The position numbers and the translations under genes are program-made. A DNA stretch of 64,000 bases from Planctomycetaceae bacterium. GTDB lineage: Bacteria; Planctomycetota; Phycisphaerae; Phycisphaerales; SM1A02. Below are positions 8,145-18,050 of this stretch, piece by piece. The notes beneath the pieces were generated by a model. That model saw only the letters and a program-made list of their open reading frames with translations, searched no databases and was not told where the DNA came from. The DNA is taken from the NCBI GenBank assembly GCA_947492385.1, contig CANLMX010000005.1, positions 23,184 through 87,183 on the forward strand, read 5' to 3'. Within the stretch, counting starts at the first letter, position 1; each line of letters begins with the position of its first letter.

Positions 8145-9083
8145 TCAGCCCCAGACGAAGCTCTGGCGGTGCAGCTTGCGGTGCACGGTGGTCTGGTCGG
8201 TCAGCACACCCTCGGTGCGGAGGATCCGTGCGCGCAGGTCATCGAAGTGGGCGCCGTCGCGCACGTTGAATTCGAAGGCCACCGGGTGCGATCCCGTCAT
8301 GATGCTGAGGAAGTCGACCTCGGGGAACGCGGAGAGCGACGCGACCACCTCGCGGGCGGGCCGCGCGACCTGCAGCGTCATGAGACCGCTCAGGTTGAGG
8401 CCGATGCGCGTCGGGTCGGGCAGCGTGAGCACCCGCAGGATGCGATCGGCTGAGAGCTTGCGGAACCGGTCGGCGGCGCTGGTGGCCGAGATGCCGGTGT
8501 TGTTGGCGATCTCGGTGAACGACATCCGGCCGTCCGCCTGCACCTGCTTGATGATCTGCCGATCAGTGGCGTCGATCTCGCGCGGTGCGTGCAGCGCGTG
8601 GCTGGGTTCGACCCCGCGCGTCGCGTCGGCGAACTCGAGCACCGTGCGCGTCTCGGCCAGGTGGACGTTGGGGTGCGCCAACACCGCCTCGTCCAGGATC
8701 GACGCGACCGTGGGCGAATTGGGTGCGACTCCGTACAGGACGAGATCCCATGCGCCGAAGCCAGCGCTGATGAACGAGAATGCGGGATGCCTGCACATGT
8801 CCGCGGCGACCGAGTCCACGTCGCCGCGCACGCGGATGTAGGTCGCGAACTGCACCGAGAGGCCCAGGTACTCGGGAGGCACGAAGCCGATGATCCGCAC
8901 CGAGCGCTCCTCGATGAGCCTCGCGAGGCGCCGGCTGACGTTCGCCTCCGACAGCCCGGTGCGCTGGGCGAGGTCGCGGCCGGAGGCGCGGCCGTCCGAC
9001 AGCAGCATCTGGACGAGCTTGACGTCGGCGTCGTCGAGGGGAGGGAGCGAAGGATCCGAGTAGCGAGGGGGGCTTCGAAGCAT
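8145..9083 (-). CDS. Tandem Lrp/AsnC-type transcriptional regulator
   Basis: A 312-residue protein made of two complete Lrp/AsnC units in one chain, about twice the usual 150 residues. Unit one has an HTH (LDDADVKLVQMLLSDGR...LSEANVSRRLARL) followed by a RAM-like alpha/beta domain. Unit two repeats this (IDATDRQIIKQVQADGR...ISATSAADRFRKL) and ends with its own ligand-binding-like domain. The ATG at 9083 is chosen because the open frame upstream encodes low-complexity Arg/Pro sequence unlike the family. It probably controls the adjacent dehydratase gene and perhaps the divergent region to its right. Siroheme decarboxylases share this fold, but nothing here suggests haem synthesis. Confidence 0.78.
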   Translation of the reverse strand: MLRSPPRYSDPSLPPLDDADVKLVQMLLSDGRASGRDLAQRTGLSEANVSRRLARLIEERSVRIIGFVPPEYLGLSVQFATYIRVRGDVDSVAADMCRHPAFSFISAGFGAWDLVLYGVAPNSPTVASILDEAVLAHPNVHLAETRTVLEFADATRGVEPSHALHAPREIDATDRQIIKQVQADGRMSFTEIANNTGISATSAADRFRKLSADRILRVLTLPDPTRIGLNLSGLMTLQVARPAREVVASLSAFPEVDFLSIMTGSHPVAFEFNVRDGAHFDDLRARILRTEGVLTDQTTVHRKLHRQSFVWG

Positions 9084-9260
9084 CGTGGTGGGTGCAGCCG
9101 ATCCGAACCGTGACTGATGCTCGTTCCACCGCGGTGACGGTGGGCGCACCAACCCCCCGGAAAGGAGTGGCCCGCGCGGCCTGGCGCGCGGCTTCAGGCG
9201 ATCCACACTGGCTGACGCCGGCATGGTGGCCGCCTGGTTGTTTCCCCGGATCACACCCGT

Positions 9261-9288
9261 GTCACCCGATAAACCACCATCGGGTGAC
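9261..9288. repeat. Perfect 10-bp inverted repeat, possible operator or attenuator
   Basis: GTCACCCGAT and ATCGGGTGAC are exact reverse complements separated by AAACCACC. The element sits between two divergent genes, about 180 nt from the lrp-like start and 350 nt from thiC. It could be a regulator binding site or an RNA hairpin. No T-run follows on either strand, so a terminator is less likely. Confidence 0.5.
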
Positions 9289-9503
9289 GCACATCACCTT
9301 CGCTTGACCACGGTGGAAACTCCGTGGTTCCCGGCAGCGGGTCGAAGGAACACGTGCGGAGATACTATCGGGCACCGAAACCCGCACCTTGAGTTCGCCG
9401 ATTCCGCGGCGTTTCTGCAAGTTTCGGGGTCAGAGGCGGGGAGTTTGCCGCATTGCACCGTCCGGTGGCATGTTCCGTGGCAGACCGTCGGGACCCGCCC
9501 CCC

Positions 9504-9509
9504 TAGAAT
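9504..9509 (+). promoter_or_regulatory. -10 box TAGAAT of thiC
   Basis: TAGAAT lies 9 nt before the first paired base of the TPP aptamer, so transcription would begin right at the riboswitch. No good -35 match is seen 17 nt upstream (CAGACC). Confidence 0.5.
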
Positions 9510-9518
9510 CGGAAATAT

Positions 9519-9601
9519 CGCTCGGGGCGCGTCGTGCATTTCGCACGCCGCTGAGATGCACCCGTGGAACCTGACCCGGTTCGTACCGGCGTAGGGAAGC
9601 G
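9519..9601 (+). promoter_or_regulatory. TPP riboswitch (THI element) upstream of thiC
   Basis: The conserved TPP aptamer pieces occur in the right order: GGGGCGC at 9524, CTGAGA at 9551-9556, ACCC at 9560-9563, GAACCTGA at 9567, and the 3' block GTACCGGCGTAGGGAAGCG ending at 9601. The short P1 stem is CGCT (9519-9522) with AGCG (9598-9601). The purine-rich AGGGAAG (9593-9599) that could act as ribosome-binding site lies inside the aptamer's conserved 3' strand, 13 nt before the thiC ATG. Ligand binding could therefore block translation directly, without a separate expression platform. Confidence 0.93.
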
Positions 9602-9612
9602 AACACCATCCC

Positions 9613-11484
<1,872 letters not shown>

Positions 11485-11508
11485 ACCGGAGGGCCGACGC
11501 CCCCGCCC

Positions 11509-12723
11509 TCACGCCGCGGAGATGCGGACGCCCACGATCCGGTCCGCGCAATGCGCGGCCGGACGGCTCACGGCGTCAGCCACGCAGGCCGCGACGTCGA
11601 ACGCCGCGCGCGGGCGCCCGATGGCGCCCGCCGCACGCCGCATGCCGGCGAGCCGGGCCGGCTCGCCGAGGATCGCGGCCACGTGCGCGGCTGCCTCGAG
11701 CGGGCCTGCCGCCCGGGCCGCGGCGCCGGCGGCAACCAGCATCCGTGCATTGCGCTCTTCCTGGCCCGGGATCGGCCGCAGCAGCACCATCGGAAGCCCG
11801 AGCGCCCGCGCCTCGGTCGTGGTGAGGCCGCCGGGCTTCCCGACCAGCACGTCGGCGCCCGCCATGAACTCGTGCATCATCTTGGTGTAGCCGACCACGT
11901 GGAGCGCATTGCCGCGAGGCTCGCCGCGGCGCGACGCCCGCAGCGCGACCATCGCCGACTCGAGCACCACGTTGCGTCCGGACACCACGGTGACGTCCGA
12001 ATCGCGCAGGCCGTCGAGCAATGCCATGACCGTGGGGCCGACGTCACCGATCCCGCAGCCGCCGCCCGTGACAAGGACGCTCGGGCGGCCCGTGCCCTGC
12101 GTGCGCGGCGACGCCATGCCGAAGCGCGGGTCGACGGGAATGCCGGTGACGGCCACGCGGGCGGCATCCAGCCCGCCGGCGATCGCCGCCTCACGCGCGG
12201 CGGGCGATGCCACGCACGTCATGTCGCTGCCGCGGTGGAGCCATACGGCGTGAGGATGCTCGTCGGTCACGATCGTGACGAGCGGAGCACGCAGCGCCCC
12301 GGTCTCGCGCATGCGTCCCAAGATGGCGGAGGTGAGGAAGTGCGTCGAGACGACCACGTCCGAGCCGTGGAGCGCGGCATGTCGCCGAAACTCGCCCAGG
12401 ACGCGGTCCTGCACGCGGTCGAGCATGGATCGCACCCCGGTCCGTCCGTGGCGCGGGACGTCGGTGCGGTCGTAGATCGCACCGACCGCGCGCGGCGCGT
12501 GGCGCACCGCGCGGAGGTAGCCGTCCCGGTAGGTACGCGTGAACCACGCGGGCGCCAGCTCCAGCACGTCGACGAACGATGCCTGGCCAAGCTGGCCGCG
12601 CACGCGCATCGCGTCCCGGACCGCGAGGCCCGCGCGTCCGTGTCCGCACCCCACCGACGCGCCGCAGAACGCCGTGGCGATCCCGCGCGGTGCGCCTCCG
12701 GCCTCGGGTGCATCATGCCGCAT
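11509..12723 (-). CDS. MGDG-synthase/DAG glucosyltransferase-like glycosyltransferase (GT28-like)
   Basis: A 404-residue GT-B glycosyltransferase. The N-terminal half begins with a glycine-containing ASVGCGHGRAGLAVRDAM acceptor-binding region like MGDG synthase (PF06925), and VVVSTHFLTSAIL and VTDEHPHAVW follow in family order. The C-terminal half has a GGGCGIGD loop and a nucleotide-sugar binding segment, DVLVGKPGGLTTTEARALG. It likely adds a sugar to a membrane lipid at the inner membrane. The ATG at 12723 overlaps the upstream phosphatase gene by 11 nt, so the two are translationally coupled; the longer upstream frame is out-of-frame Arg/Ser-rich sequence over that gene. Confidence 0.72.
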   Translation of the reverse strand: MRHDAPEAGGAPRGIATAFCGASVGCGHGRAGLAVRDAMRVRGQLGQASFVDVLELAPAWFTRTYRDGYLRAVRHAPRAVGAIYDRTDVPRHGRTGVRSMLDRVQDRVLGEFRRHAALHGSDVVVSTHFLTSAILGRMRETGALRAPLVTIVTDEHPHAVWLHRGSDMTCVASPAAREAAIAGGLDAARVAVTGIPVDPRFGMASPRTQGTGRPSVLVTGGGCGIGDVGPTVMALLDGLRDSDVTVVSGRNVVLESAMVALRASRRGEPRGNALHVVGYTKMMHEFMAGADVLVGKPGGLTTTEARALGLPMVLLRPIPGQEERNARMLVAAGAAARAAGPLEAAAHVAAILGEPARLAGMRRAAGAIGRPRAAFDVAACVADAVSRPAAHCADRIVGVRISAA

Positions 12724-13534
12724 GAACGGGGTCTCCCTCCTCGGCGGGCACGGGCTCGAGCTCGTCCGCATGCTCGGGCTCCCATCCCGCGCCGCGCAGC
12801 AATGCCTCGACATCGACGATCTCGAGCCGCCCGTCGGCGTGCTCGACCAGCGCGCTCGCGCGCTCGATCCAGTCGCCGCAGTTCGCGTACACGATGCCAT
12901 CGGCGCGCGACTCGAGGCGCGGCTCGTGGATGTGCCCGCAGATCACCCCGTCGAGCGAGCGCCGGCGGGCCTCGTCGCCCACCGCCTGCTCAAACTTCGA
13001 GATGAAGGTGCATGCGCTCTTGACCTTCTTCTTGATGGCCTGTGAGAACGACCACCGCTCGAGTCCGACCAGCCCCCGCAGGTCATTGACGCGCCGGTTG
13101 AGCCCGACCAGCCAGTCGTAGCCCAGCGTGCCCAGCTTGGAAAGGAGCGGGGAACTCTGCACGACCAGGTCGAACTCGTCGCCGTGGCACACCAGGTAGC
13201 GGCGGCCGTCGGCCGCGCGGTGCACGGCCTGCTTGGCGACCCGGATGCCCGCGAGGTCGATGCCCGCGTAGGGCCGCAGCGACTCGTCGTGGTTCCCTGG
13301 GACGTACGTGATGATCGTCCCGCGCTTGGCGAGCTTCAGGATTCGCCGCACCACCTGGTTGTGCGTGACGGGCCACGTCCATCGCTGCCGGAGCGCCCAC
13401 ATGTCGACGATGTCGCCCACGAGGTAGAGCCGTTCGCACCGGACGCGCTTCAGGAACGCCGCGAACTCCTCGGCGCGTGCGCCGCGGAACCCAAGGTGCA
13501 CGTCGCTCACGAACACGGTGCGGTACTCGAACAT
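12713..13534 (-). CDS. Calcineurin-like phosphoesterase, UDP-2,3-diacylglucosamine diphosphatase (LpxH) family
   Basis: A 273-residue metallophosphoesterase. All five family motifs are present: SDVHLG near the N-terminus, GDIVD, PGNHDE, CHGDEFD and GHIHEP. The insert with AIKKKVKSACTFI before the GHIHEP motif is typical of LpxH-like/YbbF proteins. Known family members cut UDP-2,3-diacylglucosamine in lipid A synthesis, but many planctomycete homologues sit outside an lpx context. Here it is coupled to a lipid glycosyltransferase. The ATG at 13534 is preceded by GAGGGA at a good distance; an in-frame ATG at 13582 would add 16 residues. Confidence 0.75.
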   Translation of the reverse strand: MFEYRTVFVSDVHLGFRGARAEEFAAFLKRVRCERLYLVGDIVDMWALRQRWTWPVTHNQVVRRILKLAKRGTIITYVPGNHDESLRPYAGIDLAGIRVAKQAVHRAADGRRYLVCHGDEFDLVVQSSPLLSKLGTLGYDWLVGLNRRVNDLRGLVGLERWSFSQAIKKKVKSACTFISKFEQAVGDEARRRSLDGVICGHIHEPRLESRADGIVYANCGDWIERASALVEHADGRLEIVDVEALLRGAGWEPEHADELEPVPAEEGDPVHAA

Positions 13535-13663
13535 CGCCGGTCCCTCGAGGTGCGGACGAACGGCCGCGGACGGCGCATCCATGCGCCGGACAAGGGATCA
13601 TCGGCTGCCTTGGTTCGGGAACGGTGAGGATGCGTCGGCGCGAACCGAATCTGAACGCCCGGC

Positions 13664-14896
13664 TCAGCGCGCCATCGCCCGCTCGACGTCGGCCACCGAC
13701 TTCGGGATGCCCGCCGTCAGCACGCGTGGCCCGCTGGTCGTGGCGACCACGTCGTCCTCGATGCGGATTCCGATCCGCTCGCCGGGCAGGTACACGCCCG
13801 GTTCGATGGTGACCACCGCGCCCGCCTCGAGCGGGGCGTCGGGGGAGGCATCGTGTGTCTCGAGCCCGAGGTGATGCCCCATGCCGTGGATGAACGCGTC
13901 GCCCAGGCCCGCATCGGCGATCACCTTCCGGCCCGCGGCGTCGATCTGGGCGAGGGTCGCTCCCGGACGGACCGCTGCGATGGCGGCCTCCTGCGCACGC
14001 AGCACCAGTTCGTAGAGCTCGCGCTGACGCGGCGTGAACCGGCCGGACACCGGCAGCGTCCGGGTCACGTCGGCCGAATAGCCCGCAAACTTCGCGCCGC
14101 TGTCGAGCACCACGAGCTCGCCGTCGGCCAGTGCCTGGTCGTTCGCGTGGTAGTGCAGCACCGTGGCGTTGAATCCGCCGCCCGCGATCGTGCGGAACGC
14201 GAGCTCCCGCGCGCCGCCCGTGCGGTACGCGTGCTCGACCGCCTCCTGCACTTCGAACTCGTTCATGCCCGGGCGCATGCAGCGCATCGCGGCCGCGAAT
14301 CCGAGCGCCGTGATCCGGCCGGCGTGCTCGATGCAGGCGACCTCCGCATCGCTCTTTGCCGCGCGCATCCGCGGGAGCAGGTCACTGCGGTCCTCGATCC
14401 GGGTGCCCGGCACGCGCTCCGCCTGCGCGCGCAGGATGGCGAGGTCCCCGGAGACCGGTGCATTCCACGCGCTGAGCGGCATGACGCAGGCAAGCGACCG
14501 CGCACGGCGCGTGGACTCGAGGAGCAGGCGGCCGAGCATGCCCGTGCGGACGACGGTGTCGAATCCGGTGCGAGCCTTCAGCGCCGCGCCGATCTCATGG
14601 CGGAACCCGTCCCACTTCTCGACTTCGGGGTTCAGCGGGCGCAGGAGCAGCGTCGCGCGCTTCGCGGCGACCGGATGCCCAGGATCGAGCAGGAGCATCG
14701 CGCCCGGCTCGTCTGTGACGCCCGTCAGGTACTCGAAGTGCGCGTGCGGGCGCCAGGGATGGTGGAGGTTCGGATCGGCGTCGCCTGCGAGCACGAGCGC
14801 TGCCGACGTCCCAAGCTCGGCGAGGAGCCGCTCGCGGCGGGCGCGGAACTCGGCGGGTGCGATCGTGGGAAGCGGCGCGTCAGTGCCCGTGGCCAT
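13664..14896 (-). CDS. Xaa-Pro aminopeptidase (aminopeptidase P family, M24)
   Basis: A 410-residue peptidase with an N-terminal creatinase-like domain (YLTGVTDEPGAMLLLDPG) and a C-terminal pita-bread M24 domain. Metal ligands are visible: Asp in VVLDSGAKFAGY and SADVTRTLPVSG, His in HGMGHHLGLETHD, Glu in IEPGVYLP and Glu in IRIEDDVV. It should remove N-terminal residues before proline. The ATG at 14896 is favoured over the one at 14911 because TACCCT on the same strand ends exactly 6 nt before it and overlaps the longer frame. The 5' end overlaps the end of the RND permease gene by 17 nt. Confidence 0.85.
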   Translation of the reverse strand: MATGTDAPLPTIAPAEFRARRERLLAELGTSAALVLAGDADPNLHHPWRPHAHFEYLTGVTDEPGAMLLLDPGHPVAAKRATLLLRPLNPEVEKWDGFRHEIGAALKARTGFDTVVRTGMLGRLLLESTRRARSLACVMPLSAWNAPVSGDLAILRAQAERVPGTRIEDRSDLLPRMRAAKSDAEVACIEHAGRITALGFAAAMRCMRPGMNEFEVQEAVEHAYRTGGARELAFRTIAGGGFNATVLHYHANDQALADGELVVLDSGAKFAGYSADVTRTLPVSGRFTPRQRELYELVLRAQEAAIAAVRPGATLAQIDAAGRKVIADAGLGDAFIHGMGHHLGLETHDASPDAPLEAGAVVTIEPGVYLPGERIGIRIEDDVVATTSGPRVLTAGIPKSVADVERAMAR

Positions 14897-17800
14897 GTGC
14901 CGAGGGTACATCGGCTCCGGCCGATTCCGGGCCGCTCCCGGGCTCCGTCGCGCCCCACATCCGGGCGCGCACCGTCACCAGGAGCGCATAGAACGTGGGC
15001 ACGATCACCAGCGAGAGCAGGGTGGACGCCGCGAGTCCGTAGACCACGCACACGCCGATCGACCGACGCGACTCGGCCCCGGCGCCCGAGGCGAGCACGA
15101 GCGGCACCACGCCGAGAATGAACGAGAACGCCGTCATCAGGATCGGCCGAAGCCGCAGGCGGGCCGCGTCGCGGGCGGCCTGGACGGGCGTGGCGCCCCG
15201 CTCCGAGGCCTCCTTGGCGAACTCGACGATCAGGATGGCGTTCTTCGCCGCCAGGCCGATGAGCATGACCAGCCCGATCTGCGCGTAGACGTTCACCGGG
15301 ATCCCGTGCAGCGTGAGCCCCAGGATGCCGCCGAGCGCCGCAAACGGCACCGAGATCACCACCAGCACCGGGAGCAACCAGCTCTCGTACTGCGCGGCGA
15401 GGAAGAGGAACACCGCGACGATCGCAAGGGTGAACACGATCGGCGCCGCGTTCCCCGACTTGCGCTCCTGGTAGACGATTCCGGTCCAGTCGTGCACGAT
15501 GCCCTGCGGGAGCACGCGCGCGCACACCTCGTCGACGAAGGCCTGCGTCTCTCCGGAGCTGACGCCCGGTGCGCCGATGCCGTTCAGCGCAATCGTGTCG
15601 GTGACGTTGTAGTGGGTCAGGTTGTCCGGCCCGGTGGTGGTCCGCACCGAGGCGAACGCGCTGAAGGGCACCATCTCACCGACGCGGTTGCGGGCGTAGA
15701 GCTGCTCGAGGTCCGCGACGCCCATGCGATGCGGCGCGTCGGCTTGCACGTACACCTGGTAGACCTGGTTGAACCGGTTGAACTGGTTCACGAACGCGCT
15801 GCCGAAGTTCAGCTGCAGCACGGCAAACGCGTCCGCGACGGTGAGCTCGAGCTGCTGCAGCTTGACCCGGTCGATCTCGAGCCACAGCTGGGGCACGTCC
15901 TTCTGGAACGGCGTGAACAGGCCGGCAATGCGGTCGGGGCGCTCCCGTGCGGCCGCCATCACGTCCTGCGCGGCCTTCCAGAGTGCTTCCGTCCCGAGGC
16001 CGGCGCGGTCCACGAGCTGCACCTGGAATCCGCCCACCGTACCGAGGCCGGGGATCGACGGGGGATTCACGGGGAACACCATCGCCCCGGGGATCGGCCA
16101 CAGGAGCGCCTGGAGCCGCTGCACGAGCGCGGTGGTGGTGCTTGCGGCCCCCGGCCGGTCGTCCCACGGCTTGAGCACGGGGATGAGCACGCCGCTGTTG
16201 GTCTGGGGCGCGCCCGCCAGGAAGTTCTGGCCGTCGATCTGGATGACCGTCTCGACCTCGGGCTGCGCCGCGACGATCCGCCGGGCCTGCTCGCCCACCT
16301 CGACGGTCCGCTGGAGCGTCGATCCCGGCGGAAGCTGGTACGCGACGAAGAAGTACCCGTTGTCCTCGTCCGGCACGAACGCCGTCGGCGCCCCCGTCAC
16401 CATCCAGAGCGTCGCCGCGATGGCGGCGGTGAAGACCGCGAGCGCGACCGTCCAGCGGCGCACGAGCCAGCCGACCGTGGCCTCGTAGGCGCGTTCGGTG
16501 CGGGCGAACGCGCGGTTGAACGCACCGAAGGGACCGCGCTCCACCTGCTTGCGCGGACGCAGGAAGATCGCGGCGAGCGCAGGGCTCAGCGTCAGCGAGT
16601 TGATGCCCGACAGCACCACCGACACCGCGATCGTCATCGCGAACTGGTTGTAGAGCTGCCCCGTGACGCCGGGCATCAGCGCCGCGGGCACGAACACCGC
16701 GGCCAGCGAGAGCGTGGTGGCCACGATCGGGCCGGCGACCTCGCGCATCGCGGCCGCCGTGGCCTTGACGGGGTCGGTCTCGCCGTGCTCGAACTTGCGC
16801 TCGACGTTCTCGACCACGACGATCGCGTCGTCGACGACGATGCCGATTGCGAGCACCAGCCCGAGCAGCGTCAGCGTGTTGATCGAGAACCCGAGCGCGA
16901 GCATCACGCCGAACGTGCCGATGATCGACACCGGGATCGCCACCATCGGGATCAGCGTGGTCCGGAAGCTCTGCAGGAACACGAAGATGATCACCAGCAC
17001 CAGGACCGCGGCCTCCCAGAAGGTCTGGACGACCTCGGCGATCGACGCGCTCACGAAGCGCGTGGTGTCGTAGTTGATGACGTACTCGACGTCCTGCGGG
17101 AAGTCCTTCGAGAGATCCTCCATCGCGGCGCCGATGGCCTTGGCGATCTCGAACGCGTTGGAGCCGGGCAGCTGGAACACGCCGACGAGCGCGGCGTCCT
17201 GCCCGTCTTGGCGGCCGTTGGACGCGTAGCTTGCCGCGCCCAGCTCGACGCGCGCCACGTCGCGCAGGAACACCGTCCCTTCGGGACCCGAGCGCACCAC
17301 GATCTCCTCGAACTCGCGCACCTGCTCCAGCCGGCCCTTGGTGAGGACCTGCATCGCAAACGCAGGATCCCCGACCGTCGGGGCTGCGCCGGCCTTGCCC
17401 CCCACCGCCTGCCGGTTCTGCTCGGCCACGGCGCGCTGCACTTCGGTGGGGTCGATCCCCAGCGCGGCCAGCTTGGGCGTGTCGAGCCAGATGCGCATCG
17501 AGTACTGGCGGAGGCCGAAGTTCTGCACCTGCGCGACGCCCGGGATGCGCTGCAGTGTCTGGACGATGTTGATGTCGGCGTAGTTGGAAAGGAAGTCCGC
17601 GTCGTACGTGCCGTTGGGCGAACGCAGGCCGACCACCTGCACGAAGTCGGTCGACTGCTTCCGCACCGCGATTCCCTGCAGCTGGACCTCGGGCGGCAGC
17701 TGCGGGATGGCGGTCTGCGCGTAGTTCTGGACGTCGACCGCGCCGATCGACAGGTCGTATCCCACGTCGAAGGTGACCGTGATGGTGACGTTTCCGCCGT

Positions 17801-18050
17801 CCACGGAGTTGCTCGACATGTAGATCATGCCGGGCACGCCGTTGATCTGGCGCTCGAGCGGACGCGTCACCACGTCCGACGCGACCTTGGCGCTCGCGCC
17901 GGGGTAGAAGGCCGTCACCGTCACGGTGGGCGGCGTGATGGGCGGGAACTGCGACACAGGCAGCACGGCCATGGCGAGGCCGCCGGCGATCACCATGAGG
18001 AGGGCGATCACCGTCGCGAAGATCGGGCGACGGATGAAGAACTCGATCAT
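14880..18050 (-). CDS. RND efflux pump inner-membrane permease (AcrB/HAE1 family)
   Basis: A 1056-residue proton-driven drug exporter of AcrB length. The N-terminus MIEFFIRRPIFATVIAL is the standard first membrane helix. The TM4 proton-relay motif LVLAIGIVVDDAIVVVENVER has the adjacent aspartates. The repeated second half begins near APIVFTLAIVAVFLFLAAQY. Twelve membrane segments and two large periplasmic loops are evident. It overlaps the adaptor gene upstream by 4 nt (ATGA), and the outer-membrane factor lies beyond that, so the three encode one tripartite pump. Substrate cannot be predicted. Confidence 0.95.
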   Translation of the reverse strand: MIEFFIRRPIFATVIALLMVIAGGLAMAVLPVSQFPPITPPTVTVTAFYPGASAKVASDVVTRPLERQINGVPGMIYMSSNSVDGGNVTITVTFDVGYDLSIGAVDVQNYAQTAIPQLPPEVQLQGIAVRKQSTDFVQVVGLRSPNGTYDADFLSNYADINIVQTLQRIPGVAQVQNFGLRQYSMRIWLDTPKLAALGIDPTEVQRAVAEQNRQAVGGKAGAAPTVGDPAFAMQVLTKGRLEQVREFEEIVVRSGPEGTVFLRDVARVELGAASYASNGRQDGQDAALVGVFQLPGSNAFEIAKAIGAAMEDLSKDFPQDVEYVINYDTTRFVSASIAEVVQTFWEAAVLVLVIIFVFLQSFRTTLIPMVAIPVSIIGTFGVMLALGFSINTLTLLGLVLAIGIVVDDAIVVVENVERKFEHGETDPVKATAAAMREVAGPIVATTLSLAAVFVPAALMPGVTGQLYNQFAMTIAVSVVLSGINSLTLSPALAAIFLRPRKQVERGPFGAFNRAFARTERAYEATVGWLVRRWTVALAVFTAAIAATLWMVTGAPTAFVPDEDNGYFFVAYQLPPGSTLQRTVEVGEQARRIVAAQPEVETVIQIDGQNFLAGAPQTNSGVLIPVLKPWDDRPGAASTTTALVQRLQALLWPIPGAMVFPVNPPSIPGLGTVGGFQVQLVDRAGLGTEALWKAAQDVMAAARERPDRIAGLFTPFQKDVPQLWLEIDRVKLQQLELTVADAFAVLQLNFGSAFVNQFNRFNQVYQVYVQADAPHRMGVADLEQLYARNRVGEMVPFSAFASVRTTTGPDNLTHYNVTDTIALNGIGAPGVSSGETQAFVDEVCARVLPQGIVHDWTGIVYQERKSGNAAPIVFTLAIVAVFLFLAAQYESWLLPVLVVISVPFAALGGILGLTLHGIPVNVYAQIGLVMLIGLAAKNAILIVEFAKEASERGATPVQAARDAARLRLRPILMTAFSFILGVVPLVLASGAGAESRRSIGVCVVYGLAASTLLSLVIVPTFYALLVTVRARMWGATEPGSGPESAGADVPSAHGHGH
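14903..14908 (-). promoter_or_regulatory. -10-like box TACCCT of the aminopeptidase P gene
   Basis: TACCCT on the minus strand ends 6 nt before the ATG at 14896 and lies inside the end of the RND permease gene. It suggests an independent leaderless transcript in addition to read-through from the efflux operon. Confidence 0.4.

Larger units (their letters stand above)
9084..9518. other. 435-nt intergenic region between divergent lrp-like and thiC genes
   Basis: No convincing coding frame is seen here. It contains a perfect 10-bp inverted repeat at 9261-9288, a 7-bp inverted repeat at 9308-9328 (ACCACGG/CCGTGGT) and the TAGAAT box of thiC at 9504-9509. GC content is slightly below that of the flanking genes. 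It must hold the promoters of both divergent units. Confidence 0.6.

Noticed and set aside
9092..9307. 71-codon frame in the lrp-thiC gap
   Set aside because: It has no start context, no family features, and overlaps the inverted repeat.
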